A stretch of DNA of 64,000 nt from Hydrogenophaga sp. RAC07 (GCF_001713375.1 NZ_CP016449.1:930001-994000); one strand, 5' to 3'; shown: positions 17,755-27,939, counted from the first letter of the stretch. Notes: generated by a model not told the origin, from the letters alone. Numbers and translations: made by a program.

Positions 17755-20310
17755 TCAGTCGGTGGGTGCGTCGCCGAGCGAGAAGCTGAAGGTGGCGCCT
17801 TCGCCGGGCGCGCTGATGGCCGAGATGTCGCCGCCGTGGCGCTCGATGATGCGGCGCACGGTGGCCAGGCCGATGCCGGTGCCCTCGAACTCGCTGGCCA
17901 TGTGCATGCGCTGAAAGGGTTTGAACAGTTTGGTGGCGTAGGCCATGTTGAAACCCACGCCGTTGTCGCGCACATAGAACCGGGGTGAGCCACTGGCCTC
18001 GGCGGTGGAGCACCCGAACTCGATCACCGTCTGCGTCTGGTCGCGGCTGTACTTCAGGGCGTTGCCCAGCAGATTTTCCAGCGCACTGCGTGCCAGCTGG
18101 GGGTCGCACTGCGCAGTCAGGCCGTCTGCGATTCGGCACTGCACATCGCGCTGCGGGTGTTCCACCAGTTGTTCGGCGAGGATGGTGCGCACCAGTGCGC
18201 TCAGGTCCACGCTCTGGCGCTCCAGCGGTGCCTGGTTCACGCGGGCGAGTGTGAGCAGTGCAGAAATCAGCGAGCCCATGCGGGCCGTGGATGACAGCAC
18301 CCGGTCGAACATCTCCCGTTCGTCGGCGTTCAGGCGTTCGCCCAGTTGCTCCTCGATCAAGCGGGTGAAGCCGTCGATGGAGCGCAGGGGCGATTTCAGA
18401 TCGTGCGACACGGTGTACGCGAAGGAGTCGAGCTCCGCGTTGAGCTTTTGCAGTTCGGCGGTGCGCTCGCGCACACGCTGCTCCAGGGTTTCCGTCAGTC
18501 GCCGGATCTCGCGGTCGCGCCTCAGGCGCACCAGCTCGGCGTTGGCCCGGCTGGCAAAGATGGAGACCATGGCCTGGAGGTCTTCGCGCAGCGTCAAGGG
18601 TGAGCGCCACATGGCAAACAGAATGCCGATGGGCGTGCCGTCGGCGTCGCGCAGGGCCTGCCCGAGGTAGGCCTGGAAGCCTTCGCGGTTGATGCCCCGG
18701 GCGTTCGGAAAGCCCTGCGGCAAACCTTGCGCGAAAACGAATGCTTCTTTCTGCTTCAGGGTTTCGGCACACGGCGTGTTGACCGTGTCGAAGCTGAAGG
18801 CGGGCAGAGGCTCGGCATCTTTCCAGATCGACAACACCTGCACCGCCTGCGGATCCGTGCACTCCCCGATCACCACCATGTCGCACTCGATGGCCTCGGA
18901 CAGGTGGCGGGTGAGCGCGGTGAAAAAAGCCTCGCCGGTTTCGGCCGCCACGCCCTTGGCCACATTGAGCAGCAGGGACTCGCGCCGCTTCTCTGCGGTG
19001 GTGTTCACGGTGCAGGACAGGATGCAGGCTTCACCGTCGATCTCGATCAGCTCTGCCCACAGGCGTGTGTCCACCAGGCTGCCGTCCTTGTGGCGCATGA
19101 GCGTGTCGTAGTTGTCAACGTGGCCGTCGCGCTGCAGCCGGGCCACGAACTGTTCCCGGTCGGCCGGTGTGAGCCAGGCGCCGACCTCGACCGTGGTCTT
19201 GCCCATCAACTCCTCGGGAAGCATGCCCTGCACGCGGTCCTGCGCCTTGTTGATCTCCACAAAACTGCCGTCGGCCAGCCGGCTGATGGTGAGGTTCAGC
19301 GGGCTGAAGTTGAAGGCCTTGGCAAACCGTTCCTCGGATCGGCGCAGGCGCTCCATGGCCTCGGCTTGCGCACTCACGTCGGTGACGGTGGTGATGATGA
19401 GTTTGTCTTCGCGGTCGGTGCCCATCTCGCTGGAGATGAGGGCCTTGAAGGCTTGTCCGTCGGCACGCCGGCCCTGGCAGGCGAACTGGTCCATGTGCCG
19501 TCGCTCATACAGTTGCTGCAGGTAGGTCTCGCGCTGCGCGGGGTCGGCCCAGAGGAAGGTTTCCTGGCGACCGAGCACCTGGTCGCGTGTGTAGCCGTAG
19601 CTGCGTTCAAACGCCGGGTTGACGTCGAGGATGGAGCCAGTTCGCGCCGACTGGGCGATCATGGGGCTCGGGCTGGTGCGGAAGATGCGCGCGAAGCGCT
19701 CCAGGCTCAGGTCCCGCTGCTGTTCGGTGGCCTTGCGCCGTTCGAACTCCTGAGCCTGCAACTGCAGCGCCCGGTTGGTCCGCAGGCGGCTGTGGTGCAC
19801 GATGAGGGCGCACACCAGCACCGTGGCCGAGTGGGTGATCCACACGCGCAGACTCACGGAAAAATCGGGCCTGTGTGTCAGCAGACCGGCTGTTTCGGCC
19901 CAGGTGAGCACACCCAGCGATCCAATGCTCGCCACCGTGGTGACGATGAGCCCTGTGCGACCCAGAAAAATGCCGGCGCCCACCACCGAGCCCATGAACA
20001 GGAAGCCCACGGCGGTGCGCACCGAGCCGTAGGTGAGGGCGGAGAAGATGGCCGCGCCCAGCACGGCAGCCACGATGACGTGGGCCACATAGCGCGTGCG
20101 TCCGACGCGCGTGAGCCCGTAACACAACCACGCCATCACCGTCAGTCCACCCGCGACCCAGGCCTCGTGCTCGCCGGGCGATGCGAGCACCAGTTCCATG
20201 AGCAGCACCAGCAGCCCGGTGCAGCCGATCACCAGTGAGGTCCATTTCAGCGCTTCGGTCCGATCCCGGTCTCCCAGGACATTGAAAGCGTCGTCGTCGT
20301 GCGGCTGCAT
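17755..20310 (-). CDS. membrane PAS-PAS-GAF sensor histidine kinase
   Basis: 851-residue two-component sensor. About six membrane helices occupy residues 20-185. A first PAS (about 205-320, GSILDVNPAFERSYGY), a second PAS (about 325-445) and a GAF-like segment (about 455-605) follow. A coiled coil leads to the phospho-acceptor site SHDLKSPLR (His636). The ATPase domain shows NLLGNALKYS (N box), DNGVGFNM (G1) and GTGIGLATV (G2). The kinase core resembles phytochrome-type kinases. No response regulator is adjacent and no receiver is fused, so its partner is unknown. A sulfurtransferase gene lies 40 bases upstream. Confidence 0.9.
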   Translation of the reverse strand: MQPHDDDAFNVLGDRDRTEALKWTSLVIGCTGLLVLLMELVLASPGEHEAWVAGGLTVMAWLCYGLTRVGRTRYVAHVIVAAVLGAAIFSALTYGSVRTAVGFLFMGSVVGAGIFLGRTGLIVTTVASIGSLGVLTWAETAGLLTHRPDFSVSLRVWITHSATVLVCALIVHHSRLRTNRALQLQAQEFERRKATEQQRDLSLERFARIFRTSPSPMIAQSARTGSILDVNPAFERSYGYTRDQVLGRQETFLWADPAQRETYLQQLYERRHMDQFACQGRRADGQAFKALISSEMGTDREDKLIITTVTDVSAQAEAMERLRRSEERFAKAFNFSPLNLTISRLADGSFVEINKAQDRVQGMLPEELMGKTTVEVGAWLTPADREQFVARLQRDGHVDNYDTLMRHKDGSLVDTRLWAELIEIDGEACILSCTVNTTAEKRRESLLLNVAKGVAAETGEAFFTALTRHLSEAIECDMVVIGECTDPQAVQVLSIWKDAEPLPAFSFDTVNTPCAETLKQKEAFVFAQGLPQGFPNARGINREGFQAYLGQALRDADGTPIGILFAMWRSPLTLREDLQAMVSIFASRANAELVRLRRDREIRRLTETLEQRVRERTAELQKLNAELDSFAYTVSHDLKSPLRSIDGFTRLIEEQLGERLNADEREMFDRVLSSTARMGSLISALLTLARVNQAPLERQSVDLSALVRTILAEQLVEHPQRDVQCRIADGLTAQCDPQLARSALENLLGNALKYSRDQTQTVIEFGCSTAEASGSPRFYVRDNGVGFNMAYATKLFKPFQRMHMASEFEGTGIGLATVRRIIERHGGDISAISAPGEGATFSFSLGDAPTD

Positions 20311-20350
20311 GGATGAGAGGGGGTGAGCGGACGCAGAGGCGAGCGGTCCG

Positions 20351-21208
20351 TCAGCCCACGGCGCAGGGCTTGTCGGGTGTGTTGCACCACTCGCTCCAGC
20401 TGCCCGGGTAGAGCGCCGTGCGCCCCAGGCCGGCCACTTCCATGGCCAGCAGGTTGGGGATGGCGCTCACGCCGCTGCCGCAGTGGTGCACCACGCTGGC
20501 GGGGTCGCGCCCGGCGAGCAGCTGTTCAAACTCCGCGCGCAGTTGGGCTGCGGGTTTGAAGCGGCCGTCGGGGCCGATGTTTTCACCAAAGGGTCGGTTG
20601 AGCGCGCCCGGAATGTGGCCGGCCACCGGATCGAGCGGCTCGACCTCGCCGCGGAACCGGGCGCCGGCGCGCGCGTCGATCAGGGTCTGGGTGGGACGGC
20701 CGAGCGACGTTGAAATGCTGTGGGTGGACGCGGTGACGGCGGCTGCGGGTTTGAGCGTGAAGTGCCCGGGCTCGGGTGTGGGCGATGGGCCACTGTCCAG
20801 CGCGCCGCCGGCGGCTTTCCAGGCGGCCAGGCCGCCATCGAGCACGGCCACGGCTTCATGGCCACACCACTTGAGCATCCACCACAGCCGCCCGCAGTAG
20901 TTGGCCCCCTGGCGGTCCAGCACCACCACCTGTTCGCCATCGGACAGACCCAGGCTGGCCATGCGCCGGGCAAAGGTTTCTCGCGAGGGCAGCGGATGCC
21001 GTCCGCCGCTGGCGCGATCGGCGCCATCCTTGTCGCTGAGGTGCTGGTCCAGGTGCACGTACACCGAGCCGGGAATGTGCTCGTCCCTGTACTGGTCAGC
21101 GCCCGCATCGGGTTTCATGAGTTCGAAGCTGCAATCGAACACACGCAGCGGTGCGCCCGAGGCCATGAGGTGTTGCAGTTCGCGCGCGGAAATCAGTGTG
21201 GTGAACAT
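20351..21208 (-). CDS. sseA: thiosulfate/3-mercaptopyruvate sulfurtransferase
   Basis: Two-domain rhodanese of 285 residues that transfers sulfur from mercaptopyruvate or thiosulfate to an acceptor. The inactive N-terminal domain includes DQYRDEHIPGSVYVH and VVVLDRQGANYCGRLWWML. The C-terminal domain has HIPGALNRPF and the active-site loop HHCGSGVSA, with Cys in CGSGVSA, the 3-mercaptopyruvate type loop. A CACAAT hexamer six bases before the ATG may give a leaderless transcript. It lies between the EamA permease and the sensor kinase on the same strand. Confidence 0.9.
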   Translation of the reverse strand: MFTTLISARELQHLMASGAPLRVFDCSFELMKPDAGADQYRDEHIPGSVYVHLDQHLSDKDGADRASGGRHPLPSRETFARRMASLGLSDGEQVVVLDRQGANYCGRLWWMLKWCGHEAVAVLDGGLAAWKAAGGALDSGPSPTPEPGHFTLKPAAAVTASTHSISTSLGRPTQTLIDARAGARFRGEVEPLDPVAGHIPGALNRPFGENIGPDGRFKPAAQLRAEFEQLLAGRDPASVVHHCGSGVSAIPNLLAMEVAGLGRTALYPGSWSEWCNTPDKPCAVG

Positions 21209-21214
21209 GCGCGC

Positions 21215-21220
21215 ATTGTG
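21215..21220 (-). promoter_or_regulatory. -10-like CACAAT directly before sseA
   Basis: On the minus strand CACAAT, then GCGCGC, then ATG at 21208, the same layout as polA (GACAAT-GCGCGC-ATG). This is a weaker hexamer; the call rests mainly on that resemblance. Confidence 0.3.
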
Positions 21221-21238
21221 CTTCAGGTCGGCCGCGCT

Positions 21239-22129
21239 TCAGTGTTCCTCGGCGGGCGCGTTCGGCACCGCCCGATCGCGCAGCACGGTGGCGACGATGC
21301 CGCTGACGATGATCAAGGCCATGCCCAGCCAGCCCATCAGGGGCAGTTGGTCGCCAAAGATGGTGAGGCTGTAGAGCGCCGCAAACACAATGCCCGAATA
21401 CTGCAGGTTGGCCACCACCATGGTGGCGCCGCTGGAGTAGGCGCGTGTCATGCACAGCTGGCCAAAGACCGCGAGCAGACCAATGGGCAGCAGCCACAAG
21501 GCACCCGGCCAGTGCCAATCGCTGATGCCGACAAACAGCATGCCCAGTGCTCCTGCCAGCACGGCGCCGATGGAGAAATAAAACACCGTGCGGCCCTCGG
21601 GCTCACCTGCCCGGGCCAGTGCCGCCACCTGCAGATAGGCAAAGGCCGAGAAGATGCCGGACATGAGCCCGACCAGGGCGCCGACCGCCTGGCCTTCAAC
21701 CAGCGTGGGTCGCAACATCATGGCCACGCCGCCGAAACCCGCCAGCACGGCCAGGAACAGCGGCGCCTGCTGGCGCATGGGTGCATTGCGGCCCTGCACC
21801 AGCAGCGCGCCCCCGAGCAGAAAGGCCGCGATCCAGACGCTGCTCATGTAGTTCAGCGTCATGGCCGTGGCCAGTGGCAGGGCAGCGATGGAATAGAACC
21901 AGGCGGTCAGCGCCGTCACACCGACCACGCTGCGCCACACATGCATCATGGGCAGGCTGGTGCGCAGCGACACGCCCTGCACGCGCGTGAGACCGATCAA
22001 AAAGGCCACACCCACCAAGCCGCGATAGAACACGATTTCGAAGCTGTTGAACTCGGTCGACGCGAACTTGATGCACACGCCCATGGTGGCAAAAAACAGC
22101 GACGCGAGCACCATCCACAGAGCCTGCAC
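21239..22129 (-). CDS. EamA/DMT-family transporter
   Basis: 296-residue inner-membrane protein with about ten hydrophobic helices in two EamA repeats. It starts MQALWMVLASLFFATMGV, and FYRGLVGVAFL and YMSSVWIAAFLL are typical of drug/metabolite transporters; the second repeat has YLQVAALARAGEP and MGWLGMALIIVSG. The substrate is not indicated. It is 45 bases downstream of the Rieske oxygenase gene and 30 bases upstream of sseA on the same strand, so the three may be partly co-transcribed. Confidence 0.88.
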   Translation of the reverse strand: MQALWMVLASLFFATMGVCIKFASTEFNSFEIVFYRGLVGVAFLIGLTRVQGVSLRTSLPMMHVWRSVVGVTALTAWFYSIAALPLATAMTLNYMSSVWIAAFLLGGALLVQGRNAPMRQQAPLFLAVLAGFGGVAMMLRPTLVEGQAVGALVGLMSGIFSAFAYLQVAALARAGEPEGRTVFYFSIGAVLAGALGMLFVGISDWHWPGALWLLPIGLLAVFGQLCMTRAYSSGATMVVANLQYSGIVFAALYSLTIFGDQLPLMGWLGMALIIVSGIVATVLRDRAVPNAPAEEH

Positions 22130-22174
22130 GGATCAGGCTCCCGGGGTGTTTCGGTGACGGACAGCGTTCAACCG

Positions 22175-23323
22175 TCAGACCGTGAGAGCCGCCGCCATCC
22201 GGCCGCGGTACCACTCGTGGAAGTGCTGCATGCCGTCTTCCATCGGGCTCTGGTAGGGGCCGACCTCGTTGTCGCCACGTGCCAGCAGCGCCTTGCGCCC
22301 GGCGTCCATGCGTTCGGCAATCTCGTCGTCTTCCAGGCAGGTTTCCATGTAGGCCGCGCGCTGGGCCTCGACGAACTCGCGCTCGAAGGCCGCGATCTCT
22401 TCGGGATAGTAGAACTCGACCATGTTGATGGTCTTGTCCACGCTCACCGGGTGCAGGGTCGACACCGTGAGCACGTGCGGGTACCACTCGACCATGATGT
22501 GCGGGTAGTAGGTCAACCAGATCGCGCCGTGCTCGGGCATCTGCCCCTGGCGGTACCGCATGAGCTGTTCGTGCCAGCGCTGGTAGACCGGGCTGCCGGC
22601 CTTGCCGAGCAGGTTGGCCGGGCCCACCGTCTGCACCGAGTACTCGGGTTTGAATTCCCAGCGCAGGTCTTCACACGTGACGAAGCCACCGAGGCCCGGA
22701 TGGAAGGGCGCCACGTGGTAGTCCTCCAGGTAGACCTCGATGAATGTCTTCCAGTTGTAGTTGCACTCGTGCAGCTCCACGTGGTCGAGCACCATGCCGT
22801 CGAAATCAAGTGCAGCACGCGGGCCCATGTTGGCCAGGTCGGCGGCCACGTCGCGACCGTTGTCTTCAAACAGCAACCCGTTCCACTCGCGCAGCGGGTA
22901 GTTGTTGAGGTTGAGGCACGGGTCCTTCTCGAAGTGGGGCGCACCGAGCAACTGACCGGCCTGACCGCCCTGGACGCCGCTGTAGGTCCAGCGGTGCAGC
23001 GGGCACACGATGTTGCCGCCCGCGCTGCCGCTGCGGGTCTCCTGCAGGTTGCCGCGGTCCTTGAGGATGATGGCCTGCCGGTGGCGGCAGACGTTGGAGA
23101 CGAGCTCCACGCCGTTGGCGGTGCGCACCAGGGCACGCCCGCCGGCTTCTTGTGGGAGGGCGTGGTAGTCCCCCACGTTGGGTACGGCAAGTTGGTGCCC
23201 CACATACCGGGGCCCGCGCTGGAAGAGGGCTTCCTTTTCGCGCTGGAACAGCGCTTCGTCGAAGTAACTGGAAACCTGAAGTTGGCTTGAGGCCTGCTGC
23301 AGTTGAAGACTTAAATCAGACAT
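22175..23323 (-). CDS. Rieske non-heme iron oxygenase, large (alpha) subunit
   Basis: 382-residue oxygenase of the ring-hydroxylating dioxygenase/choline monooxygenase superfamily. The Rieske cluster ligands are C79-R-H81 and C107-P-L-H110. The gap between the pairs is 25 residues, longer than the usual 15-17. The catalytic iron site is in YLEDYHVAPFHPGLGG, with the conserved Asp/His/His pattern. No reductase, ferredoxin or beta subunit gene is adjacent, so electron supply must come from elsewhere. Substrate unknown. It is divergent from xseB. Confidence 0.88.
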   Translation of the reverse strand: MSDLSLQLQQASSQLQVSSYFDEALFQREKEALFQRGPRYVGHQLAVPNVGDYHALPQEAGGRALVRTANGVELVSNVCRHRQAIILKDRGNLQETRSGSAGGNIVCPLHRWTYSGVQGGQAGQLLGAPHFEKDPCLNLNNYPLREWNGLLFEDNGRDVAADLANMGPRAALDFDGMVLDHVELHECNYNWKTFIEVYLEDYHVAPFHPGLGGFVTCEDLRWEFKPEYSVQTVGPANLLGKAGSPVYQRWHEQLMRYRQGQMPEHGAIWLTYYPHIMVEWYPHVLTVSTLHPVSVDKTINMVEFYYPEEIAAFEREFVEAQRAAYMETCLEDDEIAERMDAGRKALLARGDNEVGPYQSPMEDGMQHFHEWYRGRMAAALTV

Positions 23324-23518
23324 CGTGGTCCTGACCTAGAGACTCCCCCTATGAAGGGGCAGGGTAAGCGCTGTGCTCGTGAGACGAATTCGCGCGGGAT
23401 GGGTGGAGTGGTGCGTCCCTCCGGGCGTTGGAGGCCCGTCAGTGATGGAAAGGGGCGAATTCTACCCCCGGGGGCAGTACCCGTTGCCCAGCGCCGGTAT
23501 GCAAAAGCGTGCCCACTT

Positions 23519-23524
23519 TAGAAT
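23519..23524 (+). promoter_or_regulatory. -10-like TAGAAT overlapping the first xseB ATG
   Basis: TAGAAT is followed by seven bases and then GTG at 23532. If this is the -10, the ATG at 23523 lies inside the promoter and cannot be translated. This argues for GTG 23532 or ATG 23544 as the start. No strong -35 is seen. Confidence 0.4.
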
Positions 23525-23531
23525 GAACCAC

Positions 23532-23813
23532 GTGAACGAACCCATGCCCACCGTGCCCCGCACTCCCAAGACATCCCCTTCCGCATCCGCAGCCGATACG
23601 CAGCCCGTCGCGGCCAGCTACGAGGCCGCGCTCGAAGAGCTGGAACAGCTCGTCTCGCAACTCGATGCCGGCCAGCTGCCGCTGGACCAGTTGCTCACGC
23701 GTTACCAGCGCGGTGCCGAGCTGCTCGCTTTCTGTCGCGCTCGTCTGGAAGCGGTGGAAAACCAGATCAAGGTGCTTGAGGGCGGCGAGCTCAAGTCCTG
23801 GGACCAGCCATGA
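23532..23813 (+). CDS. xseB: exodeoxyribonuclease VII small subunit
   Basis: Small subunit that binds XseA to form the single-strand DNA exonuclease. About 93 residues. The family core is [33 protein letters not shown] and [16 protein letters not shown], a helical hairpin. The N-terminal 35 residues are a low-complexity Pro/Ala/Ser stretch. GTG at 23532 is preferred because a -10-like TAGAAT overlaps the earlier ATG at 23523; ATG 23544 is also possible. Its stop overlaps the ispA start by 4 bases, the usual xseB-ispA-dxs arrangement. Confidence 0.92.
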   Translation: MNEPMPTVPRTPKTSPSASAADTQPVAASYEAALEELEQLVSQLDAGQLPLDQLLTRYQRGAELLAFCRARLEAVENQIKVLEGGELKSWDQP

Positions 23814-24721
23814 CACAGGCACTGGCCCCTCAAGCCATTTCAAGCTTCGCAGCGTGGCGCGACGCGCAACAAGCCGAGGTTGAACGCGCGCTCTCCGGCT
23901 GGGTGCCGGCCCAGGCACCTGCCGGGCTGGGCGACGCCATGCGCTACGCCGTGCTCGACGGTGGCAAACGCCTGCGCCCCTTGCTTGCTCTGGCCACATG
24001 CGAGGCCGTGGGCGGCCACACCGCTGCCGCGATGCGCGCGGCCTGCGCGGTGGAACTGATCCACGCCTATTCGCTGGTGCACGACGACATGCCCTGCATG
24101 GACGACGATGTGCTGCGCCGGGGCAAGCCCACGGTGCATGTGCGGTTTGGTGAAGCCCAGGCCCTGCTCGCAGGCGATGCGCTGCAGGCACTCGCGTTCG
24201 AGTTGCTGGTGCCCGACGACGGCAGCGTGGAGCCCGCCATGTCGGCGCGGCTGTGCCGAATGCTGGCCCTGGCGGCAGGGGCGGGTGGCATGGCCGGTGG
24301 CCAGGCGATCGATCTCGCCAGCGTGGGTGTGGCCCTGGACCAACCCGCGCTGGAGTTGATGCACCGGCACAAGACCGGCGCCCTGCTGCAGGCCAGTGTG
24401 ATGATGGGCGCAGCCACGGCGCGGGTGTCTGCCGCCACCGAGGCGCGGCTCGCCGAGTACGGCGCCTGCGTGGGCCTGGCCTTCCAGGTGGTGGACGACA
24501 TCCTTGACGTCACCGCCGATTCGGCTACGCTGGGCAAGACCGCCGGCAAGGACGCGGCCGCCGACAAGCCCACCTTTGTTTCCCTGATGGGGCTGGCGTC
24601 TGCGCAAACCTACGCCGACCGCGTGCTCGACCAGGCCCACGAGGCCCTGCGCCAGAGCGGCATCGAGCGGTCCGACACCTTGCACGCGCTGGCCGACTGG
24701 GTCGGTCGTCGCGGCTCCTGA
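23810..24721 (+). CDS. ispA: farnesyl (polyprenyl) diphosphate synthase
   Basis: Condenses isopentenyl with dimethylallyl and geranyl diphosphate to give farnesyl diphosphate for quinones and undecaprenyl phosphate. 303 residues, normal length. GGKRLRPLL binds the homoallylic substrate; the first Asp-rich motif is DDMPCMDDD and the second is [16 protein letters not shown] is also conserved. It is translationally coupled to xseB (ATGA overlap) and followed 26 bases later by dxs, which supplies its precursor. Confidence 0.96.
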   Translation: MTQALAPQAISSFAAWRDAQQAEVERALSGWVPAQAPAGLGDAMRYAVLDGGKRLRPLLALATCEAVGGHTAAAMRAACAVELIHAYSLVHDDMPCMDDDVLRRGKPTVHVRFGEAQALLAGDALQALAFELLVPDDGSVEPAMSARLCRMLALAAGAGGMAGGQAIDLASVGVALDQPALELMHRHKTGALLQASVMMGAATARVSAATEARLAEYGACVGLAFQVVDDILDVTADSATLGKTAGKDAAADKPTFVSLMGLASAQTYADRVLDQAHEALRQSGIERSDTLHALADWVGRRGS

Positions 24722-24747
24722 GGTCCATCGGGACCTGTTCTTCATTC

Positions 24748-26664
24748 ATGACCCGAACACACCTGCCCATGAGTTCTCTGCTGTCTTCCATCGAGTCACC
24801 GGCCGATGTGCGCCGCCTCAGCCGCGCGCAGCTGCTGCCGCTGGCCGACGAGCTGCGCACCTACCTGCTGCAAAGCGTGGCGCGCACCGGTGGCCACCTG
24901 AGCTCCAACCTCGGCACCGTGGAGCTCACGCTGGCGCTGCACTACGTGTTCAACACCCCTGAAGACCGCCTGGTCTGGGACGTGGGCCACCAGACTTACC
25001 CGCACAAGATCCTGACCGGCCGGCGCGACCGCATGAGCACGCTGCGCCAGAAGGGTGGCATCAGTGGTTTTCCGCGCCGCTCCGAAAGCGAGTTCGACAC
25101 CTTCGGCACCGCGCACTCGTCCACCAGCATTTCGGCCGCACTCGGCATGGCCATGGGCGCCAAGATCAAGGGCGAGCACCGCAACGCCGTGGCCATCATC
25201 GGCGACGGCGCCATGACCGCAGGCATGGCCTTTGAAGCGCTCAACAACGCCGGTGTGGCCGAAGGCCGCCTGCTGGTGGTGCTCAACGACAACGACATGT
25301 CGATCTCGCCACCGGTGGGTGCGCTCAACCGTTACCTCGCGCAGCTCATGAGCGGGCAGTTCTACGCCGCGGCCAAAAACGTGGGCAAGCAGGTGCTCAA
25401 GGGTGCGCCACCCTTGTTTGAACTCGCCAAACGGCTCGAAGAACAGGCCAAGGGCATGGTGGTGCCGGCCACGCTGTTCGAGAAATTCGGCTTCAACTAC
25501 ATCGGCCCCATCGACGGGCACGACCTGAACTCGCTCATCCCCACGCTGGAGAACATCCGCCACCTGCTGGAGACCGACAGCGGGCCGCAGTTCCTGCACG
25601 TGGTGACCAAAAAAGGCCAGGGCTACAAGCTGGCCGAGAACGACCCGATCGCGTACCACGGCCCAAGCACCTTCGACCCGGCCGTGGGCATCGTCAAGTC
25701 AACCTCGGCGCCCAGGACCACCTTCACCCAGGTGTTCGGCCAGTGGCTGTGCGACATGGCCGCGGCCGACGAACGCCTGGTGGGCATCACGCCCGCCATG
25801 CGCGAGGGTTCGGGCATGGTCGAGTTCGAGCGCCGTTTTCCCAAGCGCTATTTCGACGTCGGCATCGCCGAGCAACACGCAGTGACCTTCGCCGCCGGCC
25901 TGGCCTGCGAAGGCCTCAAGCCGGTGGTGGCGATCTACTCCACATTTCTGCAGCGGGGTTACGACCAGCTCATCCACGACGTGGCGCTGCAAAACCTGCC
26001 CATGGTGTTTGCCCTGGACCGCGCCGGCCTGGTGGGAGCCGACGGCGCCACGCACGCCGGTGCCTACGACATCGCCTACCTGCGCTGCATTCCCAACATG
26101 GCCATTGCCTGCCCCGCCGACGAGGCCGAGTGCCGCCAGTTGCTGTCGACCGCGCACGCACAGAACCAGCCGGTGGCCGTGCGGTATCCGCGCGGCGCCG
26201 GTGTGGGTGCGACCATTCCCACCAGCCTGGACGGTCTGCCGTTCGGCAAGGGCGAGCTGCGCCGCCAGGGCAAGGGCGTCGCGATCCTGGCCTTTGGCAC
26301 CCTGCTGCACCCCGCACTGGCCGCAGCCGAGAAACTGGATGCCAGCGTGGCCAACATGCGCTGGGCCAAGCCGCTGGACCTGGAACTGCTGCGAGAACTC
26401 GCCAGCACCCACGATGCGCTGGTGACGGTGGAAGAGGGTTGCATTCCAGGCGGCGCAGGCAGCGCCGTGATGGAGGCGTTGCACGCCGAAGGCCTGCAGA
26501 CGCCGGTGCTCACCCTCGGTCTGCCCGACGAGTTCTCCGAACACGGGGACCCCGCCAAGCTGCTCGCCGCGCTGGGCCTGGACGCCGCCGGCATTGAGGC
26601 CTCCATACGCGCTCGTTTTGGCTCCTTGCTGCACGCCGCGCCGGGCTTGAAGGTGGTCGGCTGA
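24748..26664 (+). CDS. dxs: 1-deoxy-D-xylulose-5-phosphate synthase
   Basis: First enzyme of the MEP isoprenoid pathway: pyruvate plus glyceraldehyde 3-phosphate to DXP with thiamine diphosphate. 638 residues. [13 protein letters not shown], the thiamine motif [20 protein letters not shown], and [15 protein letters not shown] (catalytic Glu) are intact. The C-terminal transketolase domain ends with [15 protein letters not shown] at 24748 is used; ATG 24769 (MSSLLSSIE) is an equally plausible start and neither has a strong ribosome site. It completes the xseB-ispA-dxs operon. Confidence 0.97.
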   Translation: MTRTHLPMSSLLSSIESPADVRRLSRAQLLPLADELRTYLLQSVARTGGHLSSNLGTVELTLALHYVFNTPEDRLVWDVGHQTYPHKILTGRRDRMSTLRQKGGISGFPRRSESEFDTFGTAHSSTSISAALGMAMGAKIKGEHRNAVAIIGDGAMTAGMAFEALNNAGVAEGRLLVVLNDNDMSISPPVGALNRYLAQLMSGQFYAAAKNVGKQVLKGAPPLFELAKRLEEQAKGMVVPATLFEKFGFNYIGPIDGHDLNSLIPTLENIRHLLETDSGPQFLHVVTKKGQGYKLAENDPIAYHGPSTFDPAVGIVKSTSAPRTTFTQVFGQWLCDMAAADERLVGITPAMREGSGMVEFERRFPKRYFDVGIAEQHAVTFAAGLACEGLKPVVAIYSTFLQRGYDQLIHDVALQNLPMVFALDRAGLVGADGATHAGAYDIAYLRCIPNMAIACPADEAECRQLLSTAHAQNQPVAVRYPRGAGVGATIPTSLDGLPFGKGELRRQGKGVAILAFGTLLHPALAAAEKLDASVANMRWAKPLDLELLRELASTHDALVTVEEGCIPGGAGSAVMEALHAEGLQTPVLTLGLPDEFSEHGDPAKLLAALGLDAAGIEASIRARFGSLLHAAPGLKVVG

Positions 26665-26834
26665 TCGTCTCGAAGCTTGCACAAGGCTGAATGGTCCCTT
26701 CTTGAGGCCATTTTTCGAGGGAAAACCCCCGCGCCCAGCCGGGGAGGCGTTCCTACAATTTCCGTGGACCTGACAAGTCTCCAGCCCGGCTGGCCGGGTT
26801 GGGTGTTCCCATACCAACCACGGAGTTAAACAAC

Positions 26835-27914
26835 ATGGATCGTCGTTCATTGATCAAACACGCCGGCATCGCTGGCGTGTTGGCCGCCGGTGCCGCGCCT
26901 GCGGTACATGCCCAGGCCGCCATTCGCTGGCGCCTTGCCTCGAGCTTCCCCAAAGCACTCGACACCATCTACGGTGCGGCCGAGGTATTTGCCAAGAAGG
27001 TCGGCGAAATGTCCGGCGGCAAATTCTCGATCTCGGTGCACCCGGGCGGTGAACTCATGCCTGCCTTCGGTGTGGTCGACGGCGTGCAGGAAGGCACCGT
27101 GGAATGTGCGCACACCGCGCCTTACTACTTCTTCGGCAAGGACGACACCTTTGCGCTGGACTGCGCGATTCCCTTCGGCCTGAACAGCCGCCAAATGACC
27201 GCTTGGATGTACGAAGGCAACGGCATGAAGCTGTTCCGCGAGTTCTACGAGGGCTACAACATCGTGAACTTCCCGATGGGCAACACGGGTGCCCAGATGG
27301 GTGGCTGGTACCGCAAGGAGATCAAGTCGCTCGCCGACATCAAGGGCATGAAGATGCGCATCGGCGGCTTCGCCGGCAAGGTGCTCACCACCATGGGTGG
27401 CGTGCCGCAGAACATCCCCGGTGGCGAGATCTACCAGGCGCTGGAAAAAGGAACCATCGATGCGACCGAGTGGGTCGGCCCTTACGATGACCAGAAGCTC
27501 GGCTTCAACAAGGTCGCCAAGAACTACTACTACCCCGGCTGGTGGGAAGGTGGCCCACAGCTCTCGCTGTACGTCAACAACAAGGCCTACAACGCGCTGT
27601 CGCCCGAGAACAAGGCCATCGTGGAATGCGCAGCCGCCATTGCTCACACCACCATGCAGGCCAAGTACGACGCGCTGAACCCGGCCGCTCTCAAGCAGCT
27701 GGTGGCCGCGGGCACCAAGGTGCTGGCGTTCCCCAAGGCCGTGATGGACGCCGCGTTCAAGAACTCCATGGAGCTCTACGCGGACAACAGCGCCAAGAAC
27801 CCGAAGTGGAAAAAGATCTACACCGACTACGCGGCCTTCCGCAAGGACCAGAACCTCTGGTTCCGCTTCACCGAAGCCCAGTTCGACCGCTACATGCAAG
27901 CGGCCAAGCTGTAA
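26835..27914 (+). CDS. TRAP transporter substrate-binding protein (TakP-like)
   Basis: Periplasmic receptor (359 residues) of a tripartite ATP-independent carrier. The N-terminus MDRRSLIKHAGIAGVLAAG is a twin-arginine-type signal cut near VHAQ. The body has ASSFPKALDTIYGAAEVFAKKV, GYNIVNFPMGNTGAQMGGW, the binding-site Arg in MKMRIGGFAG, and ATEWVGPYDDQKLGF with YYYPGWWEGG. This pattern resembles TakP and related 2-oxo or hydroxy acid receptors, so a monocarboxylate ligand is likely. ATG 26835 starts the signal peptide. TACAAT at 26754 may be its -10. A terminator separates it from the membrane subunits. Confidence 0.92.
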   Translation: MDRRSLIKHAGIAGVLAAGAAPAVHAQAAIRWRLASSFPKALDTIYGAAEVFAKKVGEMSGGKFSISVHPGGELMPAFGVVDGVQEGTVECAHTAPYYFFGKDDTFALDCAIPFGLNSRQMTAWMYEGNGMKLFREFYEGYNIVNFPMGNTGAQMGGWYRKEIKSLADIKGMKMRIGGFAGKVLTTMGGVPQNIPGGEIYQALEKGTIDATEWVGPYDDQKLGFNKVAKNYYYPGWWEGGPQLSLYVNNKAYNALSPENKAIVECAAAIAHTTMQAKYDALNPAALKQLVAAGTKVLAFPKAVMDAAFKNSMELYADNSAKNPKWKKIYTDYAAFRKDQNLWFRFTEAQFDRYMQAAKL

Positions 27915-27939
27915 ATCGGTCTGGAGATCCGGCAAGAAG

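Noticed and set aside
20720..23290. 856-residue open frame opposite sseA, the EamA gene and the Rieske gene
   Set aside because: It spans three well-supported minus-strand genes and has low-complexity His/Gly/Gln content.
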